61,452 nt of DNA from Gammaproteobacteria bacterium (lineage in GTDB: Bacteria; Pseudomonadota; Gammaproteobacteria; Ga0077536), in the NCBI GenBank assembly GCA_016191285.1, contig JACPPA010000041.1, forward strand, positions 1-61,452, written 5' to 3'. The position numbers were made by a program, and so were the translations under genes. The notes below the pieces were generated by a model. The model was given only the letters and a program-made list of their open reading frames with translations, was not told where the DNA came from and ran no database searches. Positions 53,608 through 61,452 of the stretch are shown piece after piece (position 1 is the first letter of the stretch; each line of letters starts with the position of its first letter).

Positions 53608-54096
53608 ATGAAACTGAGCGAACTGAGCGGCCTGACGGGGCAGGACAACTACTTCGAGGACTTCGTCGTCGGCGACGTGATGAAGCATGTCCGCAGCAAG
53701 ACTCTGGAACCTCTCGAGCAGGTCATGATCACCAATCTAGTGATGAACACGGCTTCGGGCCACTTCGACGAGGAAGTGATGAAATCGCATCCTGCTGGCA
53801 AGCGGTTGTCGTTCGGCGGCGTGAACATTGCGATGTTCATCGGCATGGCGAGTCAGGACACGGCCGAGAATGCCATCGCCGAACTAGGGATGGACAGAAT
53901 TCGACTACAAGGACCGGTATTCCATGGCGACACGCTCACGGCCTATACCGAGGTTCTGGAAATCAAGCCATCGGAACGCGAAGACGCGGGAATCGTGCGC
54001 TTCAAGCACTATGGTACGAAGCAGGATGGCAGCATCGTTTTTGAGGGTGAGCGTACTGTTCTGATCAAGCGGCGCTCGCACTGGGGCACGCGATGA
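53608..54096 (+). CDS. Second MaoC-family hydratase
   Basis: A 162-residue hotdog protein: YFEDFVVGDVMKHVRSKTLE, GVNIAMFIGMASQDTAENAI and QGPVFHGDTLTAYTEVLE. It resembles the second half of the mesaconyl-CoA hydratase, so together with the first MaoC protein it may form a split two-domain enzyme. Its stop overlaps the CaiB start by four bases. Both hydratases occur in CoA pathways for C5 branched dicarboxylates. Confidence 0.83.
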   Translation: MKLSELSGLTGQDNYFEDFVVGDVMKHVRSKTLEPLEQVMITNLVMNTASGHFDEEVMKSHPAGKRLSFGGVNIAMFIGMASQDTAENAIAELGMDRIRLQGPVFHGDTLTAYTEVLEIKPSEREDAGIVRFKHYGTKQDGSIVFEGERTVLIKRRSHWGTR

Positions 54097-55319
54097 CTAC
54101 CGGCACGGGTTTTGGCGCGCTCGACGGCATTCGAGTCATTGACTTCACGCAGATGCTTGCCGGCCCGTTCTGCACTCAACTGCTTGCGGACCAGGGTGCA
54201 GAGGTCATCAAGGTCGAGCCGGTCGAGGGCGAGGACAGCCGCCGCGCCGGCCCGTTTCGCCCGGAAGACGAGTTGCAAGCCTTCGGGGGATATTTCGCTT
54301 CGGTAAACCGCAACAAGCGGTCGATCGGCATCAACCTAAAGGATCCGCAGGCGCGGGAGGTTGTGCTGCTGCTCGTGGAATCCGCGCAGGTCGTCGTCGA
54401 AAACTATCGCGCCGGCGTGATGGACCGCCTTGGGCTCTCGTTTGAGACACTACGCGAGAGAAATCCCAAGTTGGTCTACGCGGCGATTCGCGGCTTCGGC
54501 GATCCGCGTACCGGCAAGAGTCCCTACCACGATTGGCCGGCATTCGATGTTGTCGCGCAGGCCATGGGCGGGCTTATGCAGATCAACGGCCCCGACCGTC
54601 ATACGCCGCTCAAGGTCGGACCCGGCGTTGGTGACCTCTATCCGGCCACCCTTTGCGCTTTCGGGATCACTTCGGCGCTGTTGCGGGCAGAGCGCACTGG
54701 ACGCGGTCAGTTCGTGGACGTTTCGATGCTGGACGCCGTACTGGCGCTATGTGAACGCACAGTTCATCAGCATTCATTCCAGGATCTGATTCCGCATCCG
54801 GAGGGCAATCGGCACCCGCTTCTCGCTCCGTTTGGCCTCTTCAAGGCTAAGGACGGGTTCGTGACCCTGGCCGCGCACTCCGATGCATGGTGGGTAAAGC
54901 TGTGCGGCCTGATTGGTCGCGCCGACCTTGTCAGCGATCCGAGAACTGCCACTGCGCAGGCTCGCGTGGCGAATCGCGACTATGTGTACGAGCAGCTCGA
55001 GCTCTACACGGCCGCGCACACCAAGAACGAAATAGCGGCCGTTCTGGGCGGCACCATCCCGTTCGGTCCGGTGAACAACGTAGCCGAGATAATGGCCGAT
55101 CCGCATTTCACCGCGCGTTCGATGATCGTGGAAGTGGAGCACCCGGGCTTGGATCGGCTGATCGCCATCGCAGGCATCCCCGTCAAGATGACCGAGACAC
55201 CGGGTCGCATCGAGCGCCGCGCGCCACTCGTGGGCGAACACACGGACGATATCCTCGCCGAGATCGGCATCGACGCCACGCGCGTTGCGCAACTCAGAAA
55301 GCAACACGCCGTGAGCTGA
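54093..55319 (+). CDS. CaiB/BaiF-family CoA-transferase
   Basis: A 408-residue class III CoA-transferase that moves CoA from a donor thioester (often succinyl-CoA) to a carboxylic acid. LDGIRVIDFTQMLAGPFCTQ begins the fold; VDVSMLDAVLAL has the catalytic Asp of the family. It is the probable activation step for the pathway's acid. The gene is translationally coupled to the second MaoC gene. Confidence 0.93.
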   Translation: MTTGTGFGALDGIRVIDFTQMLAGPFCTQLLADQGAEVIKVEPVEGEDSRRAGPFRPEDELQAFGGYFASVNRNKRSIGINLKDPQAREVVLLLVESAQVVVENYRAGVMDRLGLSFETLRERNPKLVYAAIRGFGDPRTGKSPYHDWPAFDVVAQAMGGLMQINGPDRHTPLKVGPGVGDLYPATLCAFGITSALLRAERTGRGQFVDVSMLDAVLALCERTVHQHSFQDLIPHPEGNRHPLLAPFGLFKAKDGFVTLAAHSDAWWVKLCGLIGRADLVSDPRTATAQARVANRDYVYEQLELYTAAHTKNEIAAVLGGTIPFGPVNNVAEIMADPHFTARSMIVEVEHPGLDRLIAIAGIPVKMTETPGRIERRAPLVGEHTDDILAEIGIDATRVAQLRKQHAVS

Positions 55320-55352
55320 CCGCTCCGGCGTGAGTTAATTAAAGGTACCCAT

Positions 55353-56273
55353 ATGTCGCACACCCGTCCCCGCCGCGCACGTCGCGTGCAGCTTTCAACG
55401 CCCGGTTCGTCCGAGAAGATGATGGCCAAGGCCGCCGCGAGCGATGCCGATCACGTCTTTCTCGATCTCGAAGACGCCGTCGCGCCGAACCAGAAGGTCG
55501 CCTCGCGCAAGAAGATAGTCGAAGCGCTCAACACGCTCGACTGGGGCACGAAGGTTCGCTGCGTGCGCATTAACGACCTATCGACCGAGTACGCCTACGA
55601 GGACATCATCGAAGTGGTCGAAGGCGCTGGGCACAACCTGGACACCATCATGATGACTAAGGTGACGAGCGCAGCCGATATCCTGTTTGCCGATCGGCTG
55701 CTGTCGATGATGGAGAAGAAGCTCAAGCTGGGGCGCCGGATCGGATTGGAGGCGCTGATCGAGGAAGTCGAGGGCATGCAGAACATCGATTCGATCGCGC
55801 GCGCGACCGACCGCCTCGAGTGCCTGGTTTTCGGCATGGGAGATTTCTCAGCCTCCATGGGCATAAGTTTGGATGCCGTGATCGGCAGCAACGACGACTA
55901 CCCCGGCGACATGTGGCACTACGCGCGCTTTCGTCTCGTGATCGCCTGTCGCGCGGCCGGTCTTGATCCGGTTGACGGACCCTATGCGGATTTCAGCAAT
56001 GTGGACGGCTATCGTGAGGAATGTCGGCGCGCCGGGACCTTGGGCTGCGTGGGCAAATGGGCGATTCATCCGAGCCAGATCGCAATCGCGCGCGAGGCCT
56101 TCAGCCCCACAGTCGCCAAGGTGGCGGAAGCGCGCCGGTTGGTCCAGGCCTATGCGGCGGCCGAGGCCGAAGGTTCCGGCGCGATCAAGGTCGATGGCGT
56201 GATGGTCGACGTGGCCACGATCCGGCTGCTGCGCAACGGCATTCTCAGCAAGGCCGAGCTCTACGGCATGTAA
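55353..56273 (+). CDS. Malyl-CoA/beta-methylmalyl-CoA-type lyase (2 of 3)
   Basis: A 306-residue HpcH/HpaI-fold lyase of the Mcl group. RVQLSTPGSSEKMMAKAA, HVFLDLEDAVAPNQK (metal site), FGMGDFSASMG and KWAIHPSQIAIA are the diagnostic blocks. Mcl enzymes split malyl-CoA to glyoxylate and acetyl-CoA, beta-methylmalyl-CoA to glyoxylate and propionyl-CoA, or citramalyl-CoA to pyruvate and acetyl-CoA; which applies is unknown. AAAGG lies before ATG 55353. Confidence 0.92.
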   Translation: MSHTRPRRARRVQLSTPGSSEKMMAKAAASDADHVFLDLEDAVAPNQKVASRKKIVEALNTLDWGTKVRCVRINDLSTEYAYEDIIEVVEGAGHNLDTIMMTKVTSAADILFADRLLSMMEKKLKLGRRIGLEALIEEVEGMQNIDSIARATDRLECLVFGMGDFSASMGISLDAVIGSNDDYPGDMWHYARFRLVIACRAAGLDPVDGPYADFSNVDGYREECRRAGTLGCVGKWAIHPSQIAIAREAFSPTVAKVAEARRLVQAYAAAEAEGSGAIKVDGVMVDVATIRLLRNGILSKAELYGM

Positions 56274-56288
56274 GGAAGGAGCACTGCG

Positions 56289-57116
56289 GTGGTCAAGAAG
56301 GCCGACAAAGCAGCGCCCTCATCGGCAGGGCGCGCGGCTTTGCGTGAACTCGATGGCGTCATCAAATCGGCCAAGCGTGTGCTCGAACTCTTCGAGCATT
56401 TTGCGGAATGCCGCCGGCCGTTGTCGGTCATGGATGTCGTCAGGGGCTTGGACTATCCGCAATCGAGCGCGTCGGCACTGCTCAAGAGTCTCAAGAAGCT
56501 GGGCTATCTCGACTACGACCGATACGCGCGAGTGTACGTGCCGACGCTAAGAGTCGCGTTGTTCGGCGGCTGGGTTCAAGATCAGTTGTTCAGTCAGACC
56601 AGCCTGTCACATCTAATCGATGAACTCTATGCCGCGAGCGGCGCGCAGGCGGTCGTACTGGGCATGCAGAACGACATCTATGTGCAGTACATCCACCTGG
56701 TGCAGTCGCCGCGGCAGGAGGTTCCGGCCTGGTACATCAAGCCAGGATCGCTGCGTCCGTTGTGTCGCTCCGCCACCGGCCGCATCCTGTTGAGCCGAAA
56801 ATCTGACGTCGAGGTGCAGCAGTTGCTGTGGCGCGTGAATGCCGAGGAGGAGCCGCACTTACGAATGAACGTGAACGATCTGCTCAAGGAGCTCGAGCAC
56901 ATCCGGCGCGAGGGTTACGCGTACACCGAAGGCACGGTCAATCCGCACGCCGGCGTGATCGCGGTCGAGATGCCGACACCACCGAGCCAGCCACCGATGG
57001 CGCTGGGGATCGGCGGAAAGGTCGCGACGCTGCGCACCGAGCGCGACCACTATCTTTCGCTGTTGCGCCAGGCACTACAGCCGTACCTTGCGCGCACGGC
57101 CTCAAAGACCTCATGA
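56289..57116 (+). CDS. IclR-family transcriptional regulator
   Basis: A 275-residue regulator from GTG 56289, with AAGGAG about eight bases before it. The N-terminal winged helix has VIKSAKRVLELFEHFAE and the recognition helix YPQSSASALLKSLKKLGYL. The C-terminal effector domain has GSLRPLCRSATGRILLSRKS. IclR proteins usually bind a pathway acid or its CoA ester and control the divergent and downstream catabolic genes; here it is embedded in the operon, which suggests control of this cluster. Confidence 0.92.
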   Translation: MVKKADKAAPSSAGRAALRELDGVIKSAKRVLELFEHFAECRRPLSVMDVVRGLDYPQSSASALLKSLKKLGYLDYDRYARVYVPTLRVALFGGWVQDQLFSQTSLSHLIDELYAASGAQAVVLGMQNDIYVQYIHLVQSPRQEVPAWYIKPGSLRPLCRSATGRILLSRKSDVEVQQLLWRVNAEEEPHLRMNVNDLLKELEHIRREGYAYTEGTVNPHAGVIAVEMPTPPSQPPMALGIGGKVATLRTERDHYLSLLRQALQPYLARTASKTS

Positions 57117-57218
57117 GCAGTCCGTCGGTCTGTCCAACGGTCGGGGCGCCGCCGCCCACGACCCCGCGTTTCGGCCTATACCACCGCCGGGCGCCTCGCT
57201 CGCGCCTGCTGGGAGGCG

Positions 57219-58103
57219 ATGACTGACATGATGACTGACGCCGAATTCGAGACCGCGATCGCGGAGCTGCAGGGTTGGGTGGGCCGCGAGCGGGTGGTGG
57301 AAGATGAGATAGGCCTCTCCGCCGCGCGCCGTATCGCGGGGATGCTGGATTTAGATCCGACCTCATTTATGGCAGGCACGGTTTTGCCCTCGCACTGGTT
57401 CACGATGTTCTTCCCGGATATCGCGAGGCAGCGCGACATTGGCCCGGACGGCCACGCGAATAAGGGCGTGTTCCTCCCGCCGATCCCATTACCGCGCCGC
57501 ATGGGTGCCGGCCGACGCGTGAAGATCGACGGCGCGCTCCGCATCGGCGAGACGGCGATCAAACGCGCGATCGTCGCCGGCATCGTGCCGAAGTTGGGTC
57601 GCACCGGGCGTATGGCAGTACTAACCATGCGCCATGTAATCGAGACGCGCGGCCAGGTCGTTGCGGTCGACGAACTCGACGCGATTTATCGGGAGGCGCC
57701 GCCGTCGGGCCAGGCCAGTCCGCAGACGCCGCCCGTACCCGCGCCGGACAACGCTGCCTATGTGGAGAGGGTGCTACTTTCCTCAACGCTTGTGTTCCGC
57801 TATTCGTCCGTTACCTGGAACGCGCATCGCATCCATTACGACGCGGATTACGCGCGCTCCGAAGAAGGCTATCCCGCCACCGTCCAGAATGGAGGTCTGA
57901 CGATGCAGCTGTTGCTCGATACCGCGCTTAAGCGCGCGCCCGGCCGGCTCACAGGCTTCACGGCGCGGCTCGCCCGTCCGCTCTGGATCGGCGAGACGGT
58001 GACGTTATGCAGCGCTGCGCCGACGGGCGGAAAAATGGAATGCTGGGCGGCGGACAAGGATGGTTATCTTTGCGCGAGGATGGATTTGGAGTTTGCGGCA
58101 TGA
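57219..58103 (+). CDS. HTD2/FAS1-like dehydratase (mesaconyl-C4-CoA hydratase type)
   Basis: A 294-residue double-hotdog protein. The N-terminal FAS1-like domain (LDLDPTSFMAGTVLPSHWFT) and the C-terminal MaoC domain (SSVTWNAHRIHYDADYARSE, YPATVQNGGLTMQLLLD) are the HTD2/mesaconyl-C4-CoA hydratase architecture of the Chloroflexus 3-hydroxypropionate cycle. The HxxHYD catalytic pair is visible (HRIHYD). Hydration of a mesaconyl- or 3-methylfumaryl-type CoA ester is inferred. It overlaps the next gene (ATGA). Confidence 0.85.
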   Translation: MTDMMTDAEFETAIAELQGWVGRERVVEDEIGLSAARRIAGMLDLDPTSFMAGTVLPSHWFTMFFPDIARQRDIGPDGHANKGVFLPPIPLPRRMGAGRRVKIDGALRIGETAIKRAIVAGIVPKLGRTGRMAVLTMRHVIETRGQVVAVDELDAIYREAPPSGQASPQTPPVPAPDNAAYVERVLLSSTLVFRYSSVTWNAHRIHYDADYARSEEGYPATVQNGGLTMQLLLDTALKRAPGRLTGFTARLARPLWIGETVTLCSAAPTGGKMECWAADKDGYLCARMDLEFAA

Positions 58104-58969
58104 CCCGCGCCGCGCCCGCGACCTGGCGGTCGCTGATGTTCGTACCAGCCACGGGCGAGAAATTCATTGCCAAGGCCCATACGCGCGGCGCGGATGTGAT
58201 CATCCTCGACCTAGAGGATTCCGTTCCGCCCGGCGAGAAGCGGGCCGCCCGCGCGGCCCTGACCGCGGCGGCGGCCACGGTCGGTCAAGCTGGCGCGGAG
58301 GTCGCCGTCCGAATCAACCGACCTCTCGAGCATGCCGTACTAGACATCGCGGCAGCAGTGAAGCCCGCCGTAGGCACCCTGGTGCTGCCGAAGGTGATGG
58401 GACCGGAGCATGTCCACCTTCTGTCGGAAGTCGTCGCCGCGCATGAAGCAGCGCAGGGTATGGAGATCGGGCATACGCGCTTCGTCGCAGTGGTCGAGAC
58501 GCCGGATGCACTTGCGCTCCTCCCAGCGATTGCCATGGCAGACCCGCGCGTCGTCGCGCTCGGCCTCGGCGTCGAGGACCTGGCGACTGAAATCGAGGCC
58601 ATCCCCAGCGCCGACATGATTTACCACTTTGCGATGATGGTGGTGACGGCGGCGCGGGCCGCACGCATCCAACCTATGGGATCGGTCGGCCCCTTCGCGG
58701 ATTTCTCCGATCTCGCCGCCTATCGCGCATCGCTGAAGCGGTCGCGCGCGTTGGGCTTTGCGTGCCAAGCCTGCATCCATCCCGCGCAGGTGCCCATCAT
58801 CAATGACGAATACGGGCCATCGCCGACGGAGGTGGAGCACGCGAGGGGGCTCATCGCGGCCTTTGACGTGGCAATCGCCGACGGAAAGGGGGCGGTCGCC
58901 TTCGAAGGCGCGATGATCGATCTACCGGTAGTGGAGCGGGCGCGGCGGCTGCTCGCGCGGGCAAGGTAG
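58100..58969 (+). CDS. CitE-like CoA-ester lyase (3 of 3)
   Basis: A 289-residue HpcH/HpaI-fold protein. RSLMFVPATGEKFIAKA, VIILDLEDSVPPGEK (metal residues) and CQACIHPAQVPIIN are the CitE hallmarks. ATG 58100 overlaps the hydratase stop, so it is coupled. It is closer in pattern to the first lyase than to the Mcl-like one. It may act on the citramalyl- or related CoA made by the hydratase before it. Confidence 0.9.
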   Translation: MTRAAPATWRSLMFVPATGEKFIAKAHTRGADVIILDLEDSVPPGEKRAARAALTAAAATVGQAGAEVAVRINRPLEHAVLDIAAAVKPAVGTLVLPKVMGPEHVHLLSEVVAAHEAAQGMEIGHTRFVAVVETPDALALLPAIAMADPRVVALGLGVEDLATEIEAIPSADMIYHFAMMVVTAARAARIQPMGSVGPFADFSDLAAYRASLKRSRALGFACQACIHPAQVPIINDEYGPSPTEVEHARGLIAAFDVAIADGKGAVAFEGAMIDLPVVERARRLLARAR

Positions 58970-59074
58970 GCCGTTACCTCCACCGCTTCCTGGCCGCCGG
59001 AAACTGTCCTTCGACGTCAGATGGCTCCACTACTGACAACCGACCCACTTTTCGCTCTGTCGCGCAATCACGAT

Positions 59075-59389
59075 TCAAGCAACGACCTCCAATCCGCGCT
59101 TCTGCACTAGGTGTAATAATTTAAGCGCTGTGCCTGTGGGACGCTTCTGGCCAACCTCCCATTTTTGCACGGTCGAGACGCTCGTATTCAACAGCGCGGC
59201 AAAGACAGCTTGGCTGACATGCGAGGCTTCGCGGATACGTTTGATTTGCGCCGGGCGCAGCGGCCCGACCGGCGCGATACTCAGCGTATCGAACTCGCGC
59301 ATCGTGACTTGGTCGATGGCACCTGCATCAAACAGACCCTTCGCGGTTGCGTGCACAGCGGCCAGAATCTTCGACTGTTTCTTAGGCAT
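59075..59389 (-). CDS. HigA/XRE-type antitoxin
   Basis: A 104-residue protein with a C-terminal helix-turn-helix (VSQAVFAALLNTSVSTVQKWEVGQ), preceded by a region (FDTLSIAPVGPLRPAQIKRI) that is common in HigA-like antitoxins (COG2944 type). Its ATG overlaps the toxin's end by eight bases. It should neutralise the toxin and repress the operon through the palindrome near 59787. Confidence 0.87.
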   Translation of the reverse strand: MPKKQSKILAAVHATAKGLFDAGAIDQVTMREFDTLSIAPVGPLRPAQIKRIREASHVSQAVFAALLNTSVSTVQKWEVGQKRPTGTALKLLHLVQKRGLEVVA

Positions 59390-59756
59390 CGTAATTCACC
59401 TCGATCAATTCATCTGCCTTGAGCGCATTAACAAGCGCCGCCGCCGACATCGTTAGCAAAGTGGCCGCCAATTTCTTCAACGCAGCTTCCTCATCGCTAT
59501 CGATGTTGCTGCGTTCGTTCTTGGCGAAGCCGTACACGAAAAACCAGAGATTGTTCTTGTTCGTTGCGACCAACGTACGAAAACCACCGCGCTTGCCTTG
59601 ACCCTGTCGAGCGATCCGCTTTTTGAAAAGATGACCGCCGAACTCAGCTTCAAAGAGCCCATTCTTCATCTCTTTGACAGCCTCAAGCAAAGCCACGTCC
59701 CCCAACCCATGTTTGCGCGCCCAACGATTAAACCAGAGGGTCTTGTAAACGACCAA
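59382..59756 (-). CDS. RelE/HigB-like mRNA-interferase toxin
   Basis: A 124-residue protein of the COG4737 toxin family. KTLWFNRWARKHGL, GHLFKKRIARQGQGKRGGFR and TNKNNLWFFVYGFAKNERSN are the diagnostic blocks. TTG 59756 is the start by alignment pattern and has a TGAGGT ribosome site eight bases before it. Toxin-first order is usual in HigBA-like pairs. Such pairs keep islands in the host; this one sits 180 bases from the right att site. Confidence 0.88.
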   Translation of the reverse strand: MVVYKTLWFNRWARKHGLGDVALLEAVKEMKNGLFEAEFGGHLFKKRIARQGQGKRGGFRTLVATNKNNLWFFVYGFAKNERSNIDSDEEAALKKLAATLLTMSAAALVNALKADELIEVNYDA

Positions 59757-59775
59757 GAACGAACCTCAGATACGG

Positions 59776-59798
59776 TATATAGCACTTAGTGCAATATA
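59776..59798. promoter_or_regulatory. Toxin-antitoxin operator palindrome
   Basis: TATATAGCACT and AGTGCAATATA flank a central T (one mismatch). It lies 20-40 bases upstream of the toxin start, where the promoter must be, and is the likely site for the antitoxin's repression. Confidence 0.6.
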
Positions 59799-59937
59799 GA
59801 ACAGAAAAGCGGATACAACTACGGCGTGCGTGAATTTTGCGTAGATCAGCGCTGCAAGGTCCTGCATTGTTGGGCACTTCATGCAACGGGCGCCCCAATA
59901 ACTATTTGAAAATAAAGGATTCACTTCGAATCCGGTT

Positions 59938-59981
<44 letters not shown>

Positions 59982-60059
59982 ATACTTAGGTGGTCCGCTA
60001 ACTATCCATGTAGTCACCGTGTAGTCATCTAAATAGCGCGCCATGTAAGAGGATCAAAA

Positions 60060-60125
60060 TGAGGAACCATTTGATGTATATAGGGTTTGGTACCACCCAC
60101 ACCCCAACATCAGAGAGGTTCCTCA
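60060..60125 (+). other. Leader hairpin over the IS630 transposase ribosome site
   Basis: TGAGGAACC at 60060-60068 pairs exactly with GGTTCCTCA at 60117-60125, and TGATGT with ACATCA inside, making a long interrupted hairpin. The GAGAGG ribosome site of the transposase (ATG 60129) falls in the stem. A transposon leader that hides its own ribosome site limits expression from read-through transcripts; that purpose is inferred. Confidence 0.55.
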
Positions 60126-60128
60126 GCG

Positions 60129-61169
60129 ATGAGCATACAAGGTCAAATACCGCGCTGCCAACGGCGGCGGTTGCAACGGATATTACGTAAGACGCGTTGT
60201 CGAATCACCACACTGCGCTGTCGGGTGTTGCTGCTATTGCACGAAGGCCAGAGCGTGGCGGCAGTCGCCGCGTGTGTTGATTGCGTACGCGCGACGGGGT
60301 ACCGGACGGTGTATCGCTATGAGGCGTTGGGCGAGGACAGCGTGATTGACCAACGGACGTTACGCGCACCGGCTAAAGTCACGCCGGTCCTTGAGCAGCG
60401 GCTGTTGAGTTACCTCGACGAATCACCCCAGCAGTATGGTTGGCACCGCAGTGGTTGGACAGCTGAGTTACTGTCACGGCAATTGCCAGGCGACACGCAG
60501 GTGCGGCTCTCGGGGAGTAGCATCCGCCGCGTGTTGCGCGGCTTGGACTGTCGACGCGGTCGGCCACGACCCGGCTTGCAGATCCCCCTCAAGGGCCGAC
60601 GCAAAGTCCTGGAAAATATCGCGCGAGTGGTGGCACGCGCGAGTGCCGAGGAAGAAGTCTTTTATCAAGATGAGGCGGATGTACACCTTAACCCGAAGAT
60701 GAGAATGGCCTACATGCGGCGCGGCCAACAGTTGGTCGTGCTGACCCCGGGCAAGAACGTTAAACGTTATCTCTTCGGGATCTTGAATGCCCGCACCGGT
60801 CGTGTCATTCACGGGATCAGTGACACCAAGAACTCGGCCGCCTTTGTCGAGTCCCTGAAATATTTACAGGTGGCTTATCGCCGCGCCCGTGTGCTGCACC
60901 TCGTGCTCGACAATTACATCATCCATAAATCCGGCATCGTCCAGCGTTACCTGGCGATGGCGACGAACCGAATCAAATTACATTTTCTGCCGCCGTACTC
61001 GCCCAATGACAACCCCATCGAGCGACTGTGGAAGCAACTGCATGACCACGTCACGCGAAATCATCGCCATACCACCATCGACTCGTTGATCCCGGATGTG
61101 GACGTGTTTCTCAAACATGCTCAGCCTTTCCCCGGCACTCAAGTATCAACCTTACGCCTCGCCGCGTGA
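60129..61169 (+). CDS. IS630-family transposase
   Basis: A 346-residue transposase of the Tc1/mariner-related IS630 family. The N-terminal helix-turn-helix (LHEGQSVAAVAACVDCVRATGYRT-like region) binds the ends, and the C-terminal DDE core is intact: YQDEADVHLNP, LVLDNYIIHKS and FLPPYSPNDNPIERLWKQL. ATG 60129 is preceded by a hairpin that overlaps its ribosome binding site. The element lies 150 bases beyond the right island border; its terminal repeats were not resolved. Confidence 0.9.
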   Translation: MSIQGQIPRCQRRRLQRILRKTRCRITTLRCRVLLLLHEGQSVAAVAACVDCVRATGYRTVYRYEALGEDSVIDQRTLRAPAKVTPVLEQRLLSYLDESPQQYGWHRSGWTAELLSRQLPGDTQVRLSGSSIRRVLRGLDCRRGRPRPGLQIPLKGRRKVLENIARVVARASAEEEVFYQDEADVHLNPKMRMAYMRRGQQLVVLTPGKNVKRYLFGILNARTGRVIHGISDTKNSAAFVESLKYLQVAYRRARVLHLVLDNYIIHKSGIVQRYLAMATNRIKLHFLPPYSPNDNPIERLWKQLHDHVTRNHRHTTIDSLIPDVDVFLKHAQPFPGTQVSTLRLAA

Positions 61170-61452
61170 CAATGTCTCCGGTACATGGCGGCCTATTTAG
61201 AAGAATTCCACCTGCGAAGAGCACGCGCGATGTCGCGGTGGTTAAGGAGTAGAGATAAAAATCAGCCGAAGCTTTTTCTGAATCATCGCGGTGTGGATAT
61301 ACTCGCTCCCCACGTCAGCCACGGTGGTCACGTTCGAAGAAATTGGAATAATTGGGGCGCGACAATCATCTTGTCCGGTTCAGCGACAATCATGATGGCC
61401 GGTGGTGAGGAGTCGGAGGCGGCGTAGCCGCCGGAGACGACGAACCACCGGC
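61170..61452. other. Region right of IS630, with GC-rich hairpin at the window edge
   Basis: No certain gene; an 80-residue frame (61185-61427) has no family match. The last 55 bases form a large hairpin: GCCGGTGGT at 61398-61406 with ACCACCGGC at 61444-61452, and GGCGGC/GCCGCC inside (61418-61432). Such arms are common at insertion-sequence ends. The window stops here, so it cannot be assigned. Confidence 0.45.

Overview
The window looks like a chromosomal segment of a GC-rich gammaproteobacterium, possibly from a Xanthomonadales-like or deep unclassified lineage. The evidence is the conserved run rsd/algQ - rsmE - algR/algZ - argH - asmA-like - mutY - yggX, an AddA/AddB-like recombination nuclease pair, a DksA protein with a histone-H1-like tail, and REP-like palindromes of the GTGGGAGCGGC type. 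No 16S or other taxonomic marker is present, so this placement is an inference.

Layout. 1-540 is a mobile-element scar: the start of an IS110-family transposase, a two-unit tandem repeat, and a 3' fossil of an ornithine-cyclodeaminase-like gene. 538-36606 is mostly core chromosome. It carries a P450, a Cys-less glutaredoxin-fold protein, a degenerate GGDEF-cupin fusion, glpK-glpD, a DUF2461 protein, a periplasmic metallo-beta-lactamase-fold hydrolase with an HD-domain gene, a GT-C-like membrane glycosyltransferase, two small cytochromes c, the DksA fusion, a REC-PAS-LuxR regulator, a sorting-signal exoprotein, the AddAB pair, a Ser/Thr kinase, the rsd-to-yggX block, and a DUF1326/DUF2182 pair. 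Between the glycosyltransferase and the cytochromes lie four abutting perfect hairpins.

A tRNA-Phe gene at 36643-36718 is the left border of a genomic island of about 23.3 kb. The 3' part of the tRNA (36672-36715) is repeated at 59938-59981 with one mismatch in 44 bases. A tyrosine integrase and an AlpA-like gene sit just inside the left border, and a RelE/HigB-like toxin-antitoxin pair sits just inside the right border. The left arm also holds a second integrase-like gene, an unusual set of TGTGGA...TCCACA inverted repeats, and a hairpin-rich leader that looks like a structured RNA. An IS91 transposase fossil marks the junction with the cargo.

The island cargo (40877-58969) is a catabolic cluster. 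The first part has a quinone oxidoreductase, an amidohydrolase, an Old-Yellow-Enzyme reductase, an Asp/Glu-racemase-like protein, a Gfo/Idh/MocA dehydrogenase, a glutathione transferase and a tricarballylate-dehydrogenase-like flavoprotein. The second part runs on the plus strand: an aldehyde dehydrogenase, a CitE-like lyase, a MaoC hydratase, an acyl-CoA dehydrogenase, a second MaoC hydratase, a CaiB CoA-transferase, a malyl/methylmalyl-CoA-type lyase, an IclR regulator, an HTD2-like hydratase and a third CitE-like lyase. Together these can activate a dicarboxylic acid to a CoA thioester, desaturate it, hydrate it and split it. The substrate is not evident from sequence. A methylsuccinate/mesaconate/citramalate-like route is the closest known logic.

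Right of the island (59990-61452) is an IS630-family transposase with a leader hairpin that overlaps its ribosome binding site, and the edge of a further unidentified GC-rich hairpin sequence.
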